DNA of 28,177 nucleotides, from contig JAMXLG010000297.1 of assembly GCA_024281135.1 (NCBI GenBank), positions 1 through 28,177 on the forward strand, in the 5' to 3' direction. Position numbers and translations under genes: made by a program. The notes below the pieces were generated by a model that saw nothing but the letters and a program-made list of their open reading frames with translations, had not been told where the DNA came from and ran no database searches. The number at the start of each line of letters is the position of its first letter. Position 1 is the stretch's first letter. Source of the DNA: Vulcanimicrobiia bacterium. Its GTDB lineage: Bacteria > Eremiobacterota > Eremiobacteria > Baltobacterales > Baltobacteraceae. This document shows positions 1-7,691 of this stretch, in pieces.

Positions 1-150
1 GCTCAGACATCACTCATGGTACGGAAACGTGCTTGTTTTTTGTCCTCGCAAGGCGCGAAGAGGGAGCGAAGCCGTAGCTTCGTGACCGATGAGCAACGCA
101 GCGAGGGCGAAAAAGAAGTGCGTTTACGTGCCATGCGGTGATGTTTGAGC
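1..150 (+). repeat. Long foldback element, copy 1
   Basis: Positions 1-49 are complementary to 101-150, with about 46 pairs broken by one small bulge near 14/136-137 and two mismatches (24/126 and 35/115). The tip holds a perfect hairpin, CGAAGC-CGTA-GCTTCG at 67-82. Positions 36-117 align without gaps, apart from one base near the 3' end, to 11048-11128 (copy 2), including the loop strings GGCGCGAAGA and GATGAGCAACG. The outer arms (1-34 and 117-150) do not resemble the arms of copy 2. Six imperfect pairs (6/145, 20/130, 30/120, 31/119, 41/109, 43/107) are all G:U if the plus strand is transcribed. No coding potential is evident. It lies 12 bp past the gatB stop codon. It could be a structured RNA, a REPIN/MITE-like palindrome or a transcription barrier. 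The structure is certain; the function is unknown. Confidence 0.8.
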
Positions 151-161
151 AGACCCCAGAC

Positions 162-1619
162 TCAACTCTCGAGCTTTTCTTTCATCAACTGATTGACGAG
201 TTGTGGATCGGCTTTACCCTTCGAAGCCTTCATTACTTGTCCCACGAGAAATCCCATGACGTTGGTCTTCCCGGCTTTATAGTCCGTGACGCTCTTTTCG
301 TTTGCCGTCAGCACCGCTTCGATGAACGCGACGATCGCTGACGGATCCGAGGTCTGCGCGAGGCCTTCGTGCTCAACGATCGCCTTCGGCGAACCATCAC
401 CCCGCCACATCCGATCGACCAAATCTTTTGCGATCTTCGAATTGATCGTCTTGCTCTCGACGAGTGCGATCAACTCTGCAACATGTTCCGGTGTCACCGG
501 CGACTCGGCCACGGGCGTACCCGTTTCGTTCGCGAGACGCGAGAGATCCCCGAGAACAAAGTTCGTCGATTGTCTGGGATTGTTGCTCGCCTTGACGACG
601 GCATCGAAATACACCGCGAGCGCGTGGTTATCGACGAGTTGCGTCGCCTGCTTCACGTCGAGTCCGTACTTCGACGTGTAGCGCTCGAACCGCGCAATCG
701 GAAGCTCCGGCAGCTTGTGGCGCAGCCGATCGACGTCCACGCGCGAAACTTCGAGCGGGACGAGATCGGGATCCGGAAAGTACCGGTAGTCGTGCGCCTG
801 TTCTTTGCTGCGCATGGAATGCGTAACGCCGTGGACTTCATCCCATCCACGCGTTTCCTGAACGATCCGGCCGCCTTCTTCGACGATCGAGATTTGCCGT
901 TCGATTTCGCTCTCAATCGCGCGATAGACTGAACGGAACGAGTTCATGTTCTTGATCTCGGTCTTCGTGCCGAGTTCTTTCGAGCCCGCCGGTCGGATCG
1001 AGACGTTAGCATCGCACCGAAGCGAGCCTTCTTCCATCTTCACGTCGCTCACGCCGATTTGTTGCAGCGTGCGACGCAACGCTTCGAGATACCCGACGGC
1101 TTCTTCAGCGCTGTGAATCTCCGGCTCGGAGACGCACTCCATCAGCGGGACACCCGCGCGGTTGAAGTCGACGAGCGAATACGTGCTGCCCGCGATGCGT
1201 CCGTCACCGGAACCAGCGTGCGTCGATTTGCCGGTATCTTCTTCCAAGTGAATGCGCGTGAGACGGCAGTCCTTCAGCGTGCCGTCCTCGAGCCAGTATC
1301 GCACCGTGCCGCCGACCGTCAGCGGCATGTCGTACTGCGAGATCTGATAATCCTTGGGCATGTCCGGATAGAAGTAGTTCTTCCGGTCGAATTTCGAAAA
1401 CGCCGGAATTTCCGCATCAAACGCAAGGCCCGCCGAAATCATGTGTTCGATTGCAGCTCTATTTGCAACCGGCAACGCGCCGGGCAGCGCAAGGCACACC
1501 GGACACACTTTGGTGTTCGGTTCTCCACCGAACTCGTTCCGGCAAGCGCAGAACATCTTCGTCTCGGTTTTCAGTTCAACATGGCACTCGATACCGATGA
1601 CCGCTTCGTATTTGCTCAT
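162..1619 (-). CDS. gatB: Asp-tRNA(Asn)/Glu-tRNA(Gln) amidotransferase subunit B
   Basis: GatB is the kinase/tRNA-binding subunit of GatCAB. It phosphorylates the misacylated Glu or Asp on tRNA(Gln)/tRNA(Asn) and passes the intermediate on for amidation. The 485-aa product is normal in length. It opens with the family N-terminus VIGIECHVEL, has the paired zinc-site cysteines C24/C26 and C39/C42, and has the signature FDRKNYFYPDMPK at 77-89. The C-terminal roughly 150 residues are the helical YqeY-like tRNA-binding tail. The ATG overlaps the gatA stop as ATGA, with GAGG a few bases upstream, so translation is coupled to gatA. It is last in the gatC-gatA-gatB order. Confidence 0.98.
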   Translation of the reverse strand: MSKYEAVIGIECHVELKTETKMFCACRNEFGGEPNTKVCPVCLALPGALPVANRAAIEHMISAGLAFDAEIPAFSKFDRKNYFYPDMPKDYQISQYDMPLTVGGTVRYWLEDGTLKDCRLTRIHLEEDTGKSTHAGSGDGRIAGSTYSLVDFNRAGVPLMECVSEPEIHSAEEAVGYLEALRRTLQQIGVSDVKMEEGSLRCDANVSIRPAGSKELGTKTEIKNMNSFRSVYRAIESEIERQISIVEEGGRIVQETRGWDEVHGVTHSMRSKEQAHDYRYFPDPDLVPLEVSRVDVDRLRHKLPELPIARFERYTSKYGLDVKQATQLVDNHALAVYFDAVVKASNNPRQSTNFVLGDLSRLANETGTPVAESPVTPEHVAELIALVESKTINSKIAKDLVDRMWRGDGSPKAIVEHEGLAQTSDPSAIVAFIEAVLTANEKSVTDYKAGKTNVMGFLVGQVMKASKGKADPQLVNQLMKEKLES

Positions 1620-3100
1620 CGTCCGGCTACCTCGAGCATCGGCTTGTGTTTGCTTGCGTGTTTCGTTGCCTGCTCGTAGGCGTGCGCCGCTCCGAGTAAG
1701 AGCTTCTCGGTGAAAATCGGCGACGTCAACTGCAGCCCCATCGGCATCTCACGATCGCCACCGGCGGGCGTCACCCAGCCGCACGGCACGGAGAGCGCCG
1801 GAAGACCGGCGAGCGACATCGGAATCGTGTAGTAGTCCATCAAGTACATGCTGTAGGGATCGCTCTTGGCATTGAACTGGAACGCGGGCGAACTCGCGGC
1901 CGGACACGCGATCAGATCGCACGAGGCAAACGCTTTCTTGAAGTCATCTGCGATGAGCGTGCGTGCCTTTTGGGCGCGCACATAATACGCGTCGTAGTAG
2001 CCGCTCGAAAGTGCGTACGTTCCGATGAGAATGCGGCGTTTGACTTCCGGTCCGAAGCCCGCAGCGCGCGTCTTTTCGTACATCTCGTTCACGTCGCTAC
2101 CTTCGACGCGTAAGCCGTAGCGAACGCCATCGAAACGCGCGAGGTTTGACGAACATTCCGCCGGCGCGATCAAGTAGTACGTCGCCAATCCATAATCGGC
2201 GGTCGGCAGTGTAACGTCGACGAGCTCAGCACCGAGCTCTTTCAAATCGTTATATGCCTTCTGGTAAACCGCATGAATATCGTCACCGAGCGCGCGCGTG
2301 TCGAACTCTTTGACGATGCCGACTTTGAGTCCACGCAAATCGGTGCGAAGCCCGCGTGAAATCGGCTCGACTTCGCGGTCGATCGACGTCGAGTCCATCC
2401 GATCCCAACCCGCCATGGCTTCATACGCAAGCGCCGCATCTTCCACCGTGCGCGTCAGCGGTCCGATTTGATCGAGGCTCGAGGCAAAGGCGATCAGGCC
2501 GTAACGGGAAACGCGGCCGTATGTTGGCTTGAATCCGACGAGATTGCAGAATGCACCCGGCTCGCGAATCGATCCTCCGGTATCGCTACCCATCCCAATT
2601 GCTGCTTCATATGCTGCAGCAGCTGCCGCGGAACCACCGCTCGAACCGCCCGGAACGCGCGTGAGATCGTAGGGATTCTTGGTCACGCCGAGCGCTGAGT
2701 TTTCGCACGAGCTGCCCATTGCAAACTCGTCCATGTTTGATTTGCCTACCGGAATTGCACCGGCTTCCAACATCCGGGCAACCGCGGTCGCCGTGTACGG
2801 CGCAACCCAGTTTTCGAGAATTTTGCTTCCGGCGGTCGTGCGCGTTCCCGTCAAGCACATGTTGTCTTTAACGGCGAGCGGAACGCCCGCAAGAGGTAGC
2901 TTTTCTCCGGCTTTTACGCGCGCGTCGATGCGCGTTGCAGCGGCCCGCGCTTCTTCGTGCAGGACGGTCAAATACGAACCGACGTCGCCGTCGACGGCAT
3001 CGATGTGCGCAAGCATCGCATCGGTGACTTCGCGTGCGGAAATGGTGCCGCCGTTCACGTCGCGGGCGATCTGCGCCGCACTACGCTCAATAATCTCCAT
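1616..3100 (-). CDS. gatA: Asp-tRNA(Asn)/Glu-tRNA(Gln) amidotransferase subunit A
   Basis: GatA is the glutaminase subunit. It releases ammonia from glutamine and channels it to GatB. The 494-aa protein is full length and carries the amidase-signature triad: Lys78 in AVKDN, the cis-Ser in GGSSGGS near 153, and the nucleophile Ser177 in GSDTGGSIR. The start is supported by AGGAA five bases before the ATG. It lies 14 bp after gatC and overlaps gatB by 4 bp. No missing residues or breaks are seen. Confidence 0.98.
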   Translation of the reverse strand: MEIIERSAAQIARDVNGGTISAREVTDAMLAHIDAVDGDVGSYLTVLHEEARAAATRIDARVKAGEKLPLAGVPLAVKDNMCLTGTRTTAGSKILENWVAPYTATAVARMLEAGAIPVGKSNMDEFAMGSSCENSALGVTKNPYDLTRVPGGSSGGSAAAAAAYEAAIGMGSDTGGSIREPGAFCNLVGFKPTYGRVSRYGLIAFASSLDQIGPLTRTVEDAALAYEAMAGWDRMDSTSIDREVEPISRGLRTDLRGLKVGIVKEFDTRALGDDIHAVYQKAYNDLKELGAELVDVTLPTADYGLATYYLIAPAECSSNLARFDGVRYGLRVEGSDVNEMYEKTRAAGFGPEVKRRILIGTYALSSGYYDAYYVRAQKARTLIADDFKKAFASCDLIACPAASSPAFQFNAKSDPYSMYLMDYYTIPMSLAGLPALSVPCGWVTPAGGDREMPMGLQLTSPIFTEKLLLGAAHAYEQATKHASKHKPMLEVAGR

Positions 3101-3114
3101 CGGGTTTCCTTAAA

Positions 3115-3405
3115 CTACTCGGCGATGATGCGGGGAACGCGGAAAAATGCCCCTTGACGTTGCGGTGCTTCCGAGAGCACCGTTTCGCGATCGAGACACG
3201 GACGCTCGACGTCCTCACGTTCAACGTTGCGCGACTCCACGACTTGCGCCGTTGCCGCGACCTTCGAAACGTCAAGTTTTCCAAGCGCATTCACGTGTTC
3301 GAGCAAATCGCCAAGTTGCGTTTCAAAGCGTTCGACCTCGTCGTCGGTCAGCGCAATGCGCGCAAGCTTTGCTACGTAGCGAACGTCAATCTTCTCGGAT
3401 GACAA
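3115..3405 (-). CDS. gatC: Asp-tRNA(Asn)/Glu-tRNA(Gln) amidotransferase subunit C
   Basis: GatC is the small subunit that wraps around and stabilises the GatA-GatB interface. The recognisable protein starts SSEKIDVRYVAKLARI and runs about 96 residues, the usual family size, with the conserved pattern of an N-terminal helix (VAKLARIALTDDEVERF) and a C-terminal extended arm. No ATG or GTG lies in frame near this point. The best start is TTG at 3405, about 10 nt after a GGAG, which makes gatC overlap the upstream rRNA methyltransferase gene by 20 bp. Longer in-frame extensions upstream are shadows of that gene. Confidence 0.92.
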   Translation of the reverse strand: MSSEKIDVRYVAKLARIALTDDEVERFETQLGDLLEHVNALGKLDVSKVAATAQVVESRNVEREDVERPCLDRETVLSEAPQRQGAFFRVPRIIAE

Positions 3406-4912
3406 AGTCGGGATACTCCGGTTCGTCGGCGGCATATTCATCAGTCTCGGGCCATGTCGGCCACGCCACGTTGAGAAACGCGTCGTGCACGACTTCTCCG
3501 TCAGCATGGGCCTCGCGATAGAGCGTGACCAACGTCTCGACGTGCCCAGTCTGCGGAAACATGTCGAACGGCTGAACGACGCCGAGCCGGTACCCATTGG
3601 CGGCCAGGAACTTCAAATCCCGGGCGAGCGTGGCCGGATCGCACGAGAGGTACCAAATATACGGCACCTTGGATGCTACGACCGCCTCGAGCGTAATTTC
3701 GTCGCTTCCCCTGCGCGGCGGATCGAGGAAGACGATGTCGGAATTGTGCATCGCCTCCTGAGCCTCCGGCGAACGGACGGCGTCCTCCACGCGGCCGGCG
3801 CGGAAGCGCACCCACTGCTCGAGCCCGTTGAGCTTCGCGTTGCCCTCCGCCTCAATGATTGCTTGGGGATTCTCCTCGATGCCGTAGACCTGACAGCCGT
3901 TCTTCGCAAAGAACAGCGAAAACGTCCCGGCTCCGCAGTAAAGGTCAACCACGCGCCGCGGATGTTCGAGCCCGTTTTTCATCAGCGAGAAGATCCGCCC
4001 GACGATCTCGACGTTGATTTGGAAGAACGACGCAGCCGAGACGCGATAGCGGACGCCATCGATCTCTTCTTCGATCTCCGACTTCCCGGCGACGACGCGA
4101 TGACGCCGCCCCATGATCGCATTTTGGCTCGTGAGTTGGTACGAATTCGTCAGTCCGACGGCGCCAGGCAGCGCTTTGAGCAGCGGCGGTGCGCCGCGTT
4201 CGACTTCCGGTGACTGCTGGGACGTCGTGACGGTCACGACGGCCTCGCCGGTTGCGCGTGCGCTTCGCGAGACGATATGACGCGCGACTTGCATCACCGG
4301 TGCGGTATCTTGCGTGACGCGAGCGCGGTTGAAAACGTGAATGAACGTATTGAGCTGCGGCGTCACGATCGGGCAGTCTTCGATCGGGACGATTTCGTGC
4401 GAACGCTGTTGATAGAACCCGATCGTCGGCGTCTGCGGCGCGTGGTCGACGACGAGCGACATTTTGTTGCGGTAGGCTCGCGGATTGGCCATCCCAACGG
4501 CGTTGCGAACCTCGACGTCGGCGAACCCGCCGATGCGCTGGAGCGCACTGCGCACAACATCCGTTTTCCATGCGAGTTGCGCGGGATAGTTGAGGTGTTG
4601 AACTTGGCATCCACCACAGCTGCCGAAGACGGAACAAAACGGTGTCGTACGGTGCGGCGAACCAGCGAGCAAACGCAACATCGTTGCGGTCGCGTATTTC
4701 GGCTTTACCGAAGTAATACGTACGCGCGCGCGTTCTTGAGGCAGCGGACCAAAGCAAAAAACAACCAACCCGCTTGCACGGCCCACGGCTTGGCCGTTTG
4801 CAAGCAGGTCGGTGAACGACAACTCGAGTTCTGTACCGGCGCGTAACGCCGGGGCGGGGCTACGCGCTATTTCTTTGTTCGTCAAGCGTCTTGAGCAAGT
4901 GGTTTGCCTCAT
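3386..4912 (-). CDS. rlmD: 23S rRNA (uracil-5-)-methyltransferase, RlmD/RlmCD type
   Basis: This SAM-dependent enzyme makes m5U in 23S rRNA (U1939 and/or U747 in known members). An N-terminal TRAM-like domain (about 25-80) is followed by the 4Fe-4S cysteines C93, C99, C102 and C180. The Rossmann SAM site is VVDLYCGAGTF near 321, and the catalytic motif LSCDPATLARD places the nucleophile at C424. An acidic C-terminal tail of about 40 residues (WPETDEYAADEPEYPDF) goes beyond the usual end. The ATG at 4912 lies inside the 3' end of the small membrane-protein gene; a TTG nine codons later is the alternative start. The exact target uridine cannot be decided from sequence. It is first of the housekeeping translation genes and overlaps gatC. 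Confidence 0.93.
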   Translation of the reverse strand: MRQTTCSRRLTNKEIARSPAPALRAGTELELSFTDLLANGQAVGRASGLVVFCFGPLPQERARVRITSVKPKYATATMLRLLAGSPHRTTPFCSVFGSCGGCQVQHLNYPAQLAWKTDVVRSALQRIGGFADVEVRNAVGMANPRAYRNKMSLVVDHAPQTPTIGFYQQRSHEIVPIEDCPIVTPQLNTFIHVFNRARVTQDTAPVMQVARHIVSRSARATGEAVVTVTTSQQSPEVERGAPPLLKALPGAVGLTNSYQLTSQNAIMGRRHRVVAGKSEIEEEIDGVRYRVSAASFFQINVEIVGRIFSLMKNGLEHPRRVVDLYCGAGTFSLFFAKNGCQVYGIEENPQAIIEAEGNAKLNGLEQWVRFRAGRVEDAVRSPEAQEAMHNSDIVFLDPPRRGSDEITLEAVVASKVPYIWYLSCDPATLARDLKFLAANGYRLGVVQPFDMFPQTGHVETLVTLYREAHADGEVVHDAFLNVAWPTWPETDEYAADEPEYPDFVIRED

Positions 4913-5093
4913 CGATCAACTGCTGGATACGCTCGCTGGTCGGATCCGCTGGGCGTCGGTTCAACAGCGCGCGCACCACGGTGAAAGCGACTGCCGCGCC
5001 AATGCCGGCAACGCCTATCCAAATGAGGGTTCGCGTCAATTGTTGGTTGTTGCGTTGCTCTTCCGCGCGTTGAAAATCAGGCGTCTGGTCCAT
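4860..5093 (-). CDS. Small single-pass membrane protein
   Basis: This 77-aa protein is not assigned to a family. A polar, Gln/Asn-rich N-terminus (1-20) leads into one hydrophobic segment, LIWIGVAGIGAAVAFTVV (about 24-41). A basic stretch (NRRPAD) follows, then an amphipathic, probably coiled-coil tail with Leu/Ile spacing (IQQLIDEANHLLKTL). The charge pattern suggests the tail faces the cytoplasm. GAAGGAG nine bases before the ATG supports the start. It overlaps the 5' end of the methyltransferase gene by 53 bp, so it probably leads that operon. Its function cannot be stated. Confidence 0.7.
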   Translation of the reverse strand: MDQTPDFQRAEEQRNNQQLTRTLIWIGVAGIGAAVAFTVVRALLNRRPADPTSERIQQLIDEANHLLKTLDEQRNSA

Positions 5094-5218
5094 ACTGCAG
5101 TACTCCTTCGCGCACGTGCGGGAGCCTTCTTCTCATCGGGGAAGTCCCACCGGGGCAAAAGACTCACACTCTCAGGGCTCTCTCCGGAGGGCCAGGTTAC
5201 CCTAGGTTCCCGAAGACC
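5094..5218. other. Divergent intergenic region with GC-rich potential leader structure
   Basis: This 125-bp gap separates two divergent genes, so it must hold the promoters of both. On the plus strand GGGAG (5120-5124) can pair with CTCTC, and CTCCGGAG (about 5185-5192) and CCTAGG are self-complementary. No convincing -35/-10 pair stands out on either strand. The strings CACCGGGGCAA and ACTCTCAGG occur in the order and spacing of a glycine aptamer, but key bases of that family are missing (see rejected items). Confidence 0.35.
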
Positions 5219-6061
5219 ATGATTACTGTACGCGACGATTTGAAGCAGGACGAGCGCCCCGCGCTCGTCCTGTCTCTCGTTGCGTCCATTGCGATCAACC
5301 TGCTCGTGTGGATGCTCGTCATCTGGGGCTCGGCAGTCCAACTGCACCTGCGGCCCGTGATCGAGAAACCCGAATTGGTCGTCTCCTCGTCGAGCATCCG
5401 GCTCGAACGCCGGACGGTACCGCAACCGCATAATGCCCAGCAACAGCAGCTGACGCATCCGGCGCGCGCGGCCACGCCGAAGCGCCAGCAAGTGCCCCGC
5501 CAAGAACGCGTGGCTCCTCCTCAACCGCAGGCGCGTCCGACAGAACTCGCACGCTTGACCCCGACCGGGACGCCCGTGCCGCCGTCACAACGCGCGCAAC
5601 ATCAGCCGGCCTCGCTTCAAGCGCAGCTTGCGCAGCAAGAGCAGATGTTCGCCCGTGAAGCGCAGCAGTTGAATTCATCGCACACGTTGAGCATCGCGAC
5701 GAATCCGCCGCTGCCTCCCTCGGCGTATCACGAAGCTCCGATTGATGTGAGCGGACGGAACGAGGAACATGAATCCGTCGAAGCGCTACTCGAACCGCGT
5801 CAACATTGGATCTCCAACGGGATGTCGTGCTATTACGTCCACTATTATGCAGAATATAGCGGCGGTGGATCAGAAGACGGGAACATCCCGTGGCCCGTGT
5901 GCTATCCTGCCGATCACGATGCGATGCTGCCGCTCAACCGCACGCACCGATTGCCAATCCCGTCGCCTCCCAGCGGCTACCAACTTCCCCCGAATGTAAC
6001 GCTTCAGCCATTGCTGCGCGCAATTTACACGGGCGAAATCAAAGACGACAACCCAAATTAA
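5219..6061 (+). CDS. TonB/TolA-like envelope protein of unknown function
   Basis: The 280-aa product has a short cytoplasmic N-terminus, one membrane segment (about 17-40, LVLSLVASIAINLLVWMLVI), then about 130 residues rich in Pro, Gln, Ala and Arg (about 60-190). The C-terminal domain (about 195-280) has two cysteines (SCYYVHYY and WPVCYP) and many Tyr and Pro. The layout is that of a TonB or TolA energy transducer. The C-terminus does not show the usual TonB_C pattern, and no ExbB/ExbD genes are nearby. The two cysteines could form a disulfide outside the cytoplasm. The ATG has no strong Shine-Dalgarno sequence; GGAGGG lies about 25 bases upstream. The stop is 9 bp from the stop of the convergent acyl-CoA synthetase. 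Confidence 0.75.
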   Translation: MITVRDDLKQDERPALVLSLVASIAINLLVWMLVIWGSAVQLHLRPVIEKPELVVSSSSIRLERRTVPQPHNAQQQQLTHPARAATPKRQQVPRQERVAPPQPQARPTELARLTPTGTPVPPSQRAQHQPASLQAQLAQQEQMFAREAQQLNSSHTLSIATNPPLPPSAYHEAPIDVSGRNEEHESVEALLEPRQHWISNGMSCYYVHYYAEYSGGGSEDGNIPWPVCYPADHDAMLPLNRTHRLPIPSPPSGYQLPPNVTLQPLLRAIYTGEIKDDNPN

Positions 6062-6070
6062 GCGCCGCGC

Positions 6071-7648
6071 TCACTGTGCAGCAGTCGCCCTCTGTCGGCC
6101 GCGCAGGACGTACTTTTGAATCTTTCCGGTGGCCGTCTTGGGCAGCTCGTCGATGAAATAAAAGCGCTTGGGCACTTTGAAATGTGCAAGATTATCGCGA
6201 GCGAAGACGCGCAGATCTTCCTCGCTCATCGACGCATTCGCGCGCAGGACGATGAACGCGTGTGGCGCTTCGCCAAATCGTTCGTCGGGTAGACCAACGA
6301 CCGCAACTTCCTGAACATCCGGGTGCCGCAGAAGCGCTCCCTCAACTTCGACGGACGAGATGTTCTCGCCGCCACTGATGATCACGTCTTTCATCCGGTC
6401 GCGTATTTCGACGAAACCGTCGGGATGGACGACCGCTGCATCACCACTATGGAAATATCCGCCATGGAATGCGCGCGCTGTTGCATCCGGGTCGTTATAA
6501 TATCCGGCCATCACGACGTTGCCCCGAACGACGATCTCGCCGACACTCTCACCGTCATGTGCGACTTCCTCGCCGCGGTCATCGATGACGATGAGTTCGC
6601 CGGATGTCACAAGCTCTACACCTTGCCTGGCTTTGACTTTTGCACGTTCGCTCCGCGGCAAGTCTGCGTGCTGCCGGCGAGGTTCGCAAATCGTAATGAA
6701 TGGTGCGGTTTCAGTAAGGCCATAGACATGTGTGACCTCCCAACCGAGCTCGTCTTCGACACGTTCGATCGTCGCGGCGGCCGGCGGCGCCCCTGCCGTT
6801 AGAACCCGCACGCCGGGGCGTGCATTGGCGCGAACCTCTGCCGGAGCGTTTGCAATACTGATGAGCACCGTTGGAGCCGCGCAAAGGAACGTCACGCCGT
6901 CGTCGTTGATCAGTTGGAAGATGCGCCGGGGCTCCACCTTGCGAAGGCACACGTGAAGGCCGCCAACTGCTGTAACGGTCCAGACGAACGTCCATCCGTT
7001 CGCATGAAACATCGGCAACGTCCATAGATACCGGTCGTCCGGTGTCATGTGCACGTGGACGAGCGTACCGACCGTATTCATGTACGCATTTCGATGCGTG
7101 ATCATCACGCCTTTCGGATTGGCCGTCGTTCCGCTCGTGTAGTTGATGGTGATGAGGTCGTCTTCGTTTATGTCCGGCCGCACCGGCTCGTGCGAGGCTT
7201 CCTTCTGCAGTTCCGTCTCGTAGTCGAGCCAATCATCCGGCGCTTCGCCCTCGAGCGCCACGAAATAATCCACTGACGGAATTCGTTCGCGAACGCCTTC
7301 GACCGCTTCGATGTAATCGGTATGGGCGCAAACGACTCGGCTACCGCTGTGAGCGATAATATATGCGAAATCGTTGGGTGCGAGGCGGTAGTTGATGGGG
7401 ACGAGTACTGCGCCGATCTGAGGAATCGCATAAAATGCTTCTAGGAGCGCGTGCGTATTCGGCGCAATGTACGCGACGCGGTCGCCCTTCGCAACGCCGA
7501 GGCGTTGCAATGCCGCGGACCATGCATCGCAACGATGGAAGAATTCCGTGTATGTTAAGCGCAGCTTCTCGTCAACGACCGCTTCGCGGTCGCCGTACAA
7601 GCGACGGGAACGGCGCATGAATTCCAAGGGCGTGAGCGCGGTCTTCAT
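6071..7648 (-). CDS. AMP-forming acyl-CoA synthetase (FadD/medium-chain type)
   Basis: This ANL-superfamily enzyme activates a carboxylic acid to its acyl-CoA through an acyl-adenylate. It shows the P-loop YTSGTTANPKGVMITH, the A5 motif YGLTETAP, the A7 region HSGDAAVVHPDGF followed by DRMKDVIISGGENIS, and the C-terminal PKTATGKIQK with the catalytic lysine. The ATG at 7648 is chosen because GGAGGG lies 12 bases upstream; an in-frame GTG at 7672 would bury that site in coding sequence. This gives 525 aa, normal for the family. Chain-length preference is not readable. It begins 43 bp after dnaE2 on the same strand and could be transcribed with it. Confidence 0.93.
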   Translation of the reverse strand: MKTALTPLEFMRRSRRLYGDREAVVDEKLRLTYTEFFHRCDAWSAALQRLGVAKGDRVAYIAPNTHALLEAFYAIPQIGAVLVPINYRLAPNDFAYIIAHSGSRVVCAHTDYIEAVEGVRERIPSVDYFVALEGEAPDDWLDYETELQKEASHEPVRPDINEDDLITINYTSGTTANPKGVMITHRNAYMNTVGTLVHVHMTPDDRYLWTLPMFHANGWTFVWTVTAVGGLHVCLRKVEPRRIFQLINDDGVTFLCAAPTVLISIANAPAEVRANARPGVRVLTAGAPPAAATIERVEDELGWEVTHVYGLTETAPFITICEPRRQHADLPRSERAKVKARQGVELVTSGELIVIDDRGEEVAHDGESVGEIVVRGNVVMAGYYNDPDATARAFHGGYFHSGDAAVVHPDGFVEIRDRMKDVIISGGENISSVEVEGALLRHPDVQEVAVVGLPDERFGEAPHAFIVLRANASMSEEDLRVFARDNLAHFKVPKRFYFIDELPKTATGKIQKYVLRGRQRATAAQ

Positions 7649-7691
7649 AGTGGGCGTGTGCCCTCCATTCACCGCAATGCGTTCGATGGCG

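Noticed and set aside
3406..3597. Longer gatC reading frame starting at 3597
   Set aside because: The extra N-terminus is the out-of-frame shadow of the rRNA methyltransferase C-terminus; GatC similarity begins at SSEKIDV.
5120..5200. Glycine-riboswitch-like strings CACCGGGGCAA and ACTCTCAGG upstream of the TonB-like gene
   Set aside because: Order and spacing fit, but the invariant CCGAAGG and the AAAAGGAC after CTCTCAGG are missing, and the downstream gene has no link to glycine metabolism.
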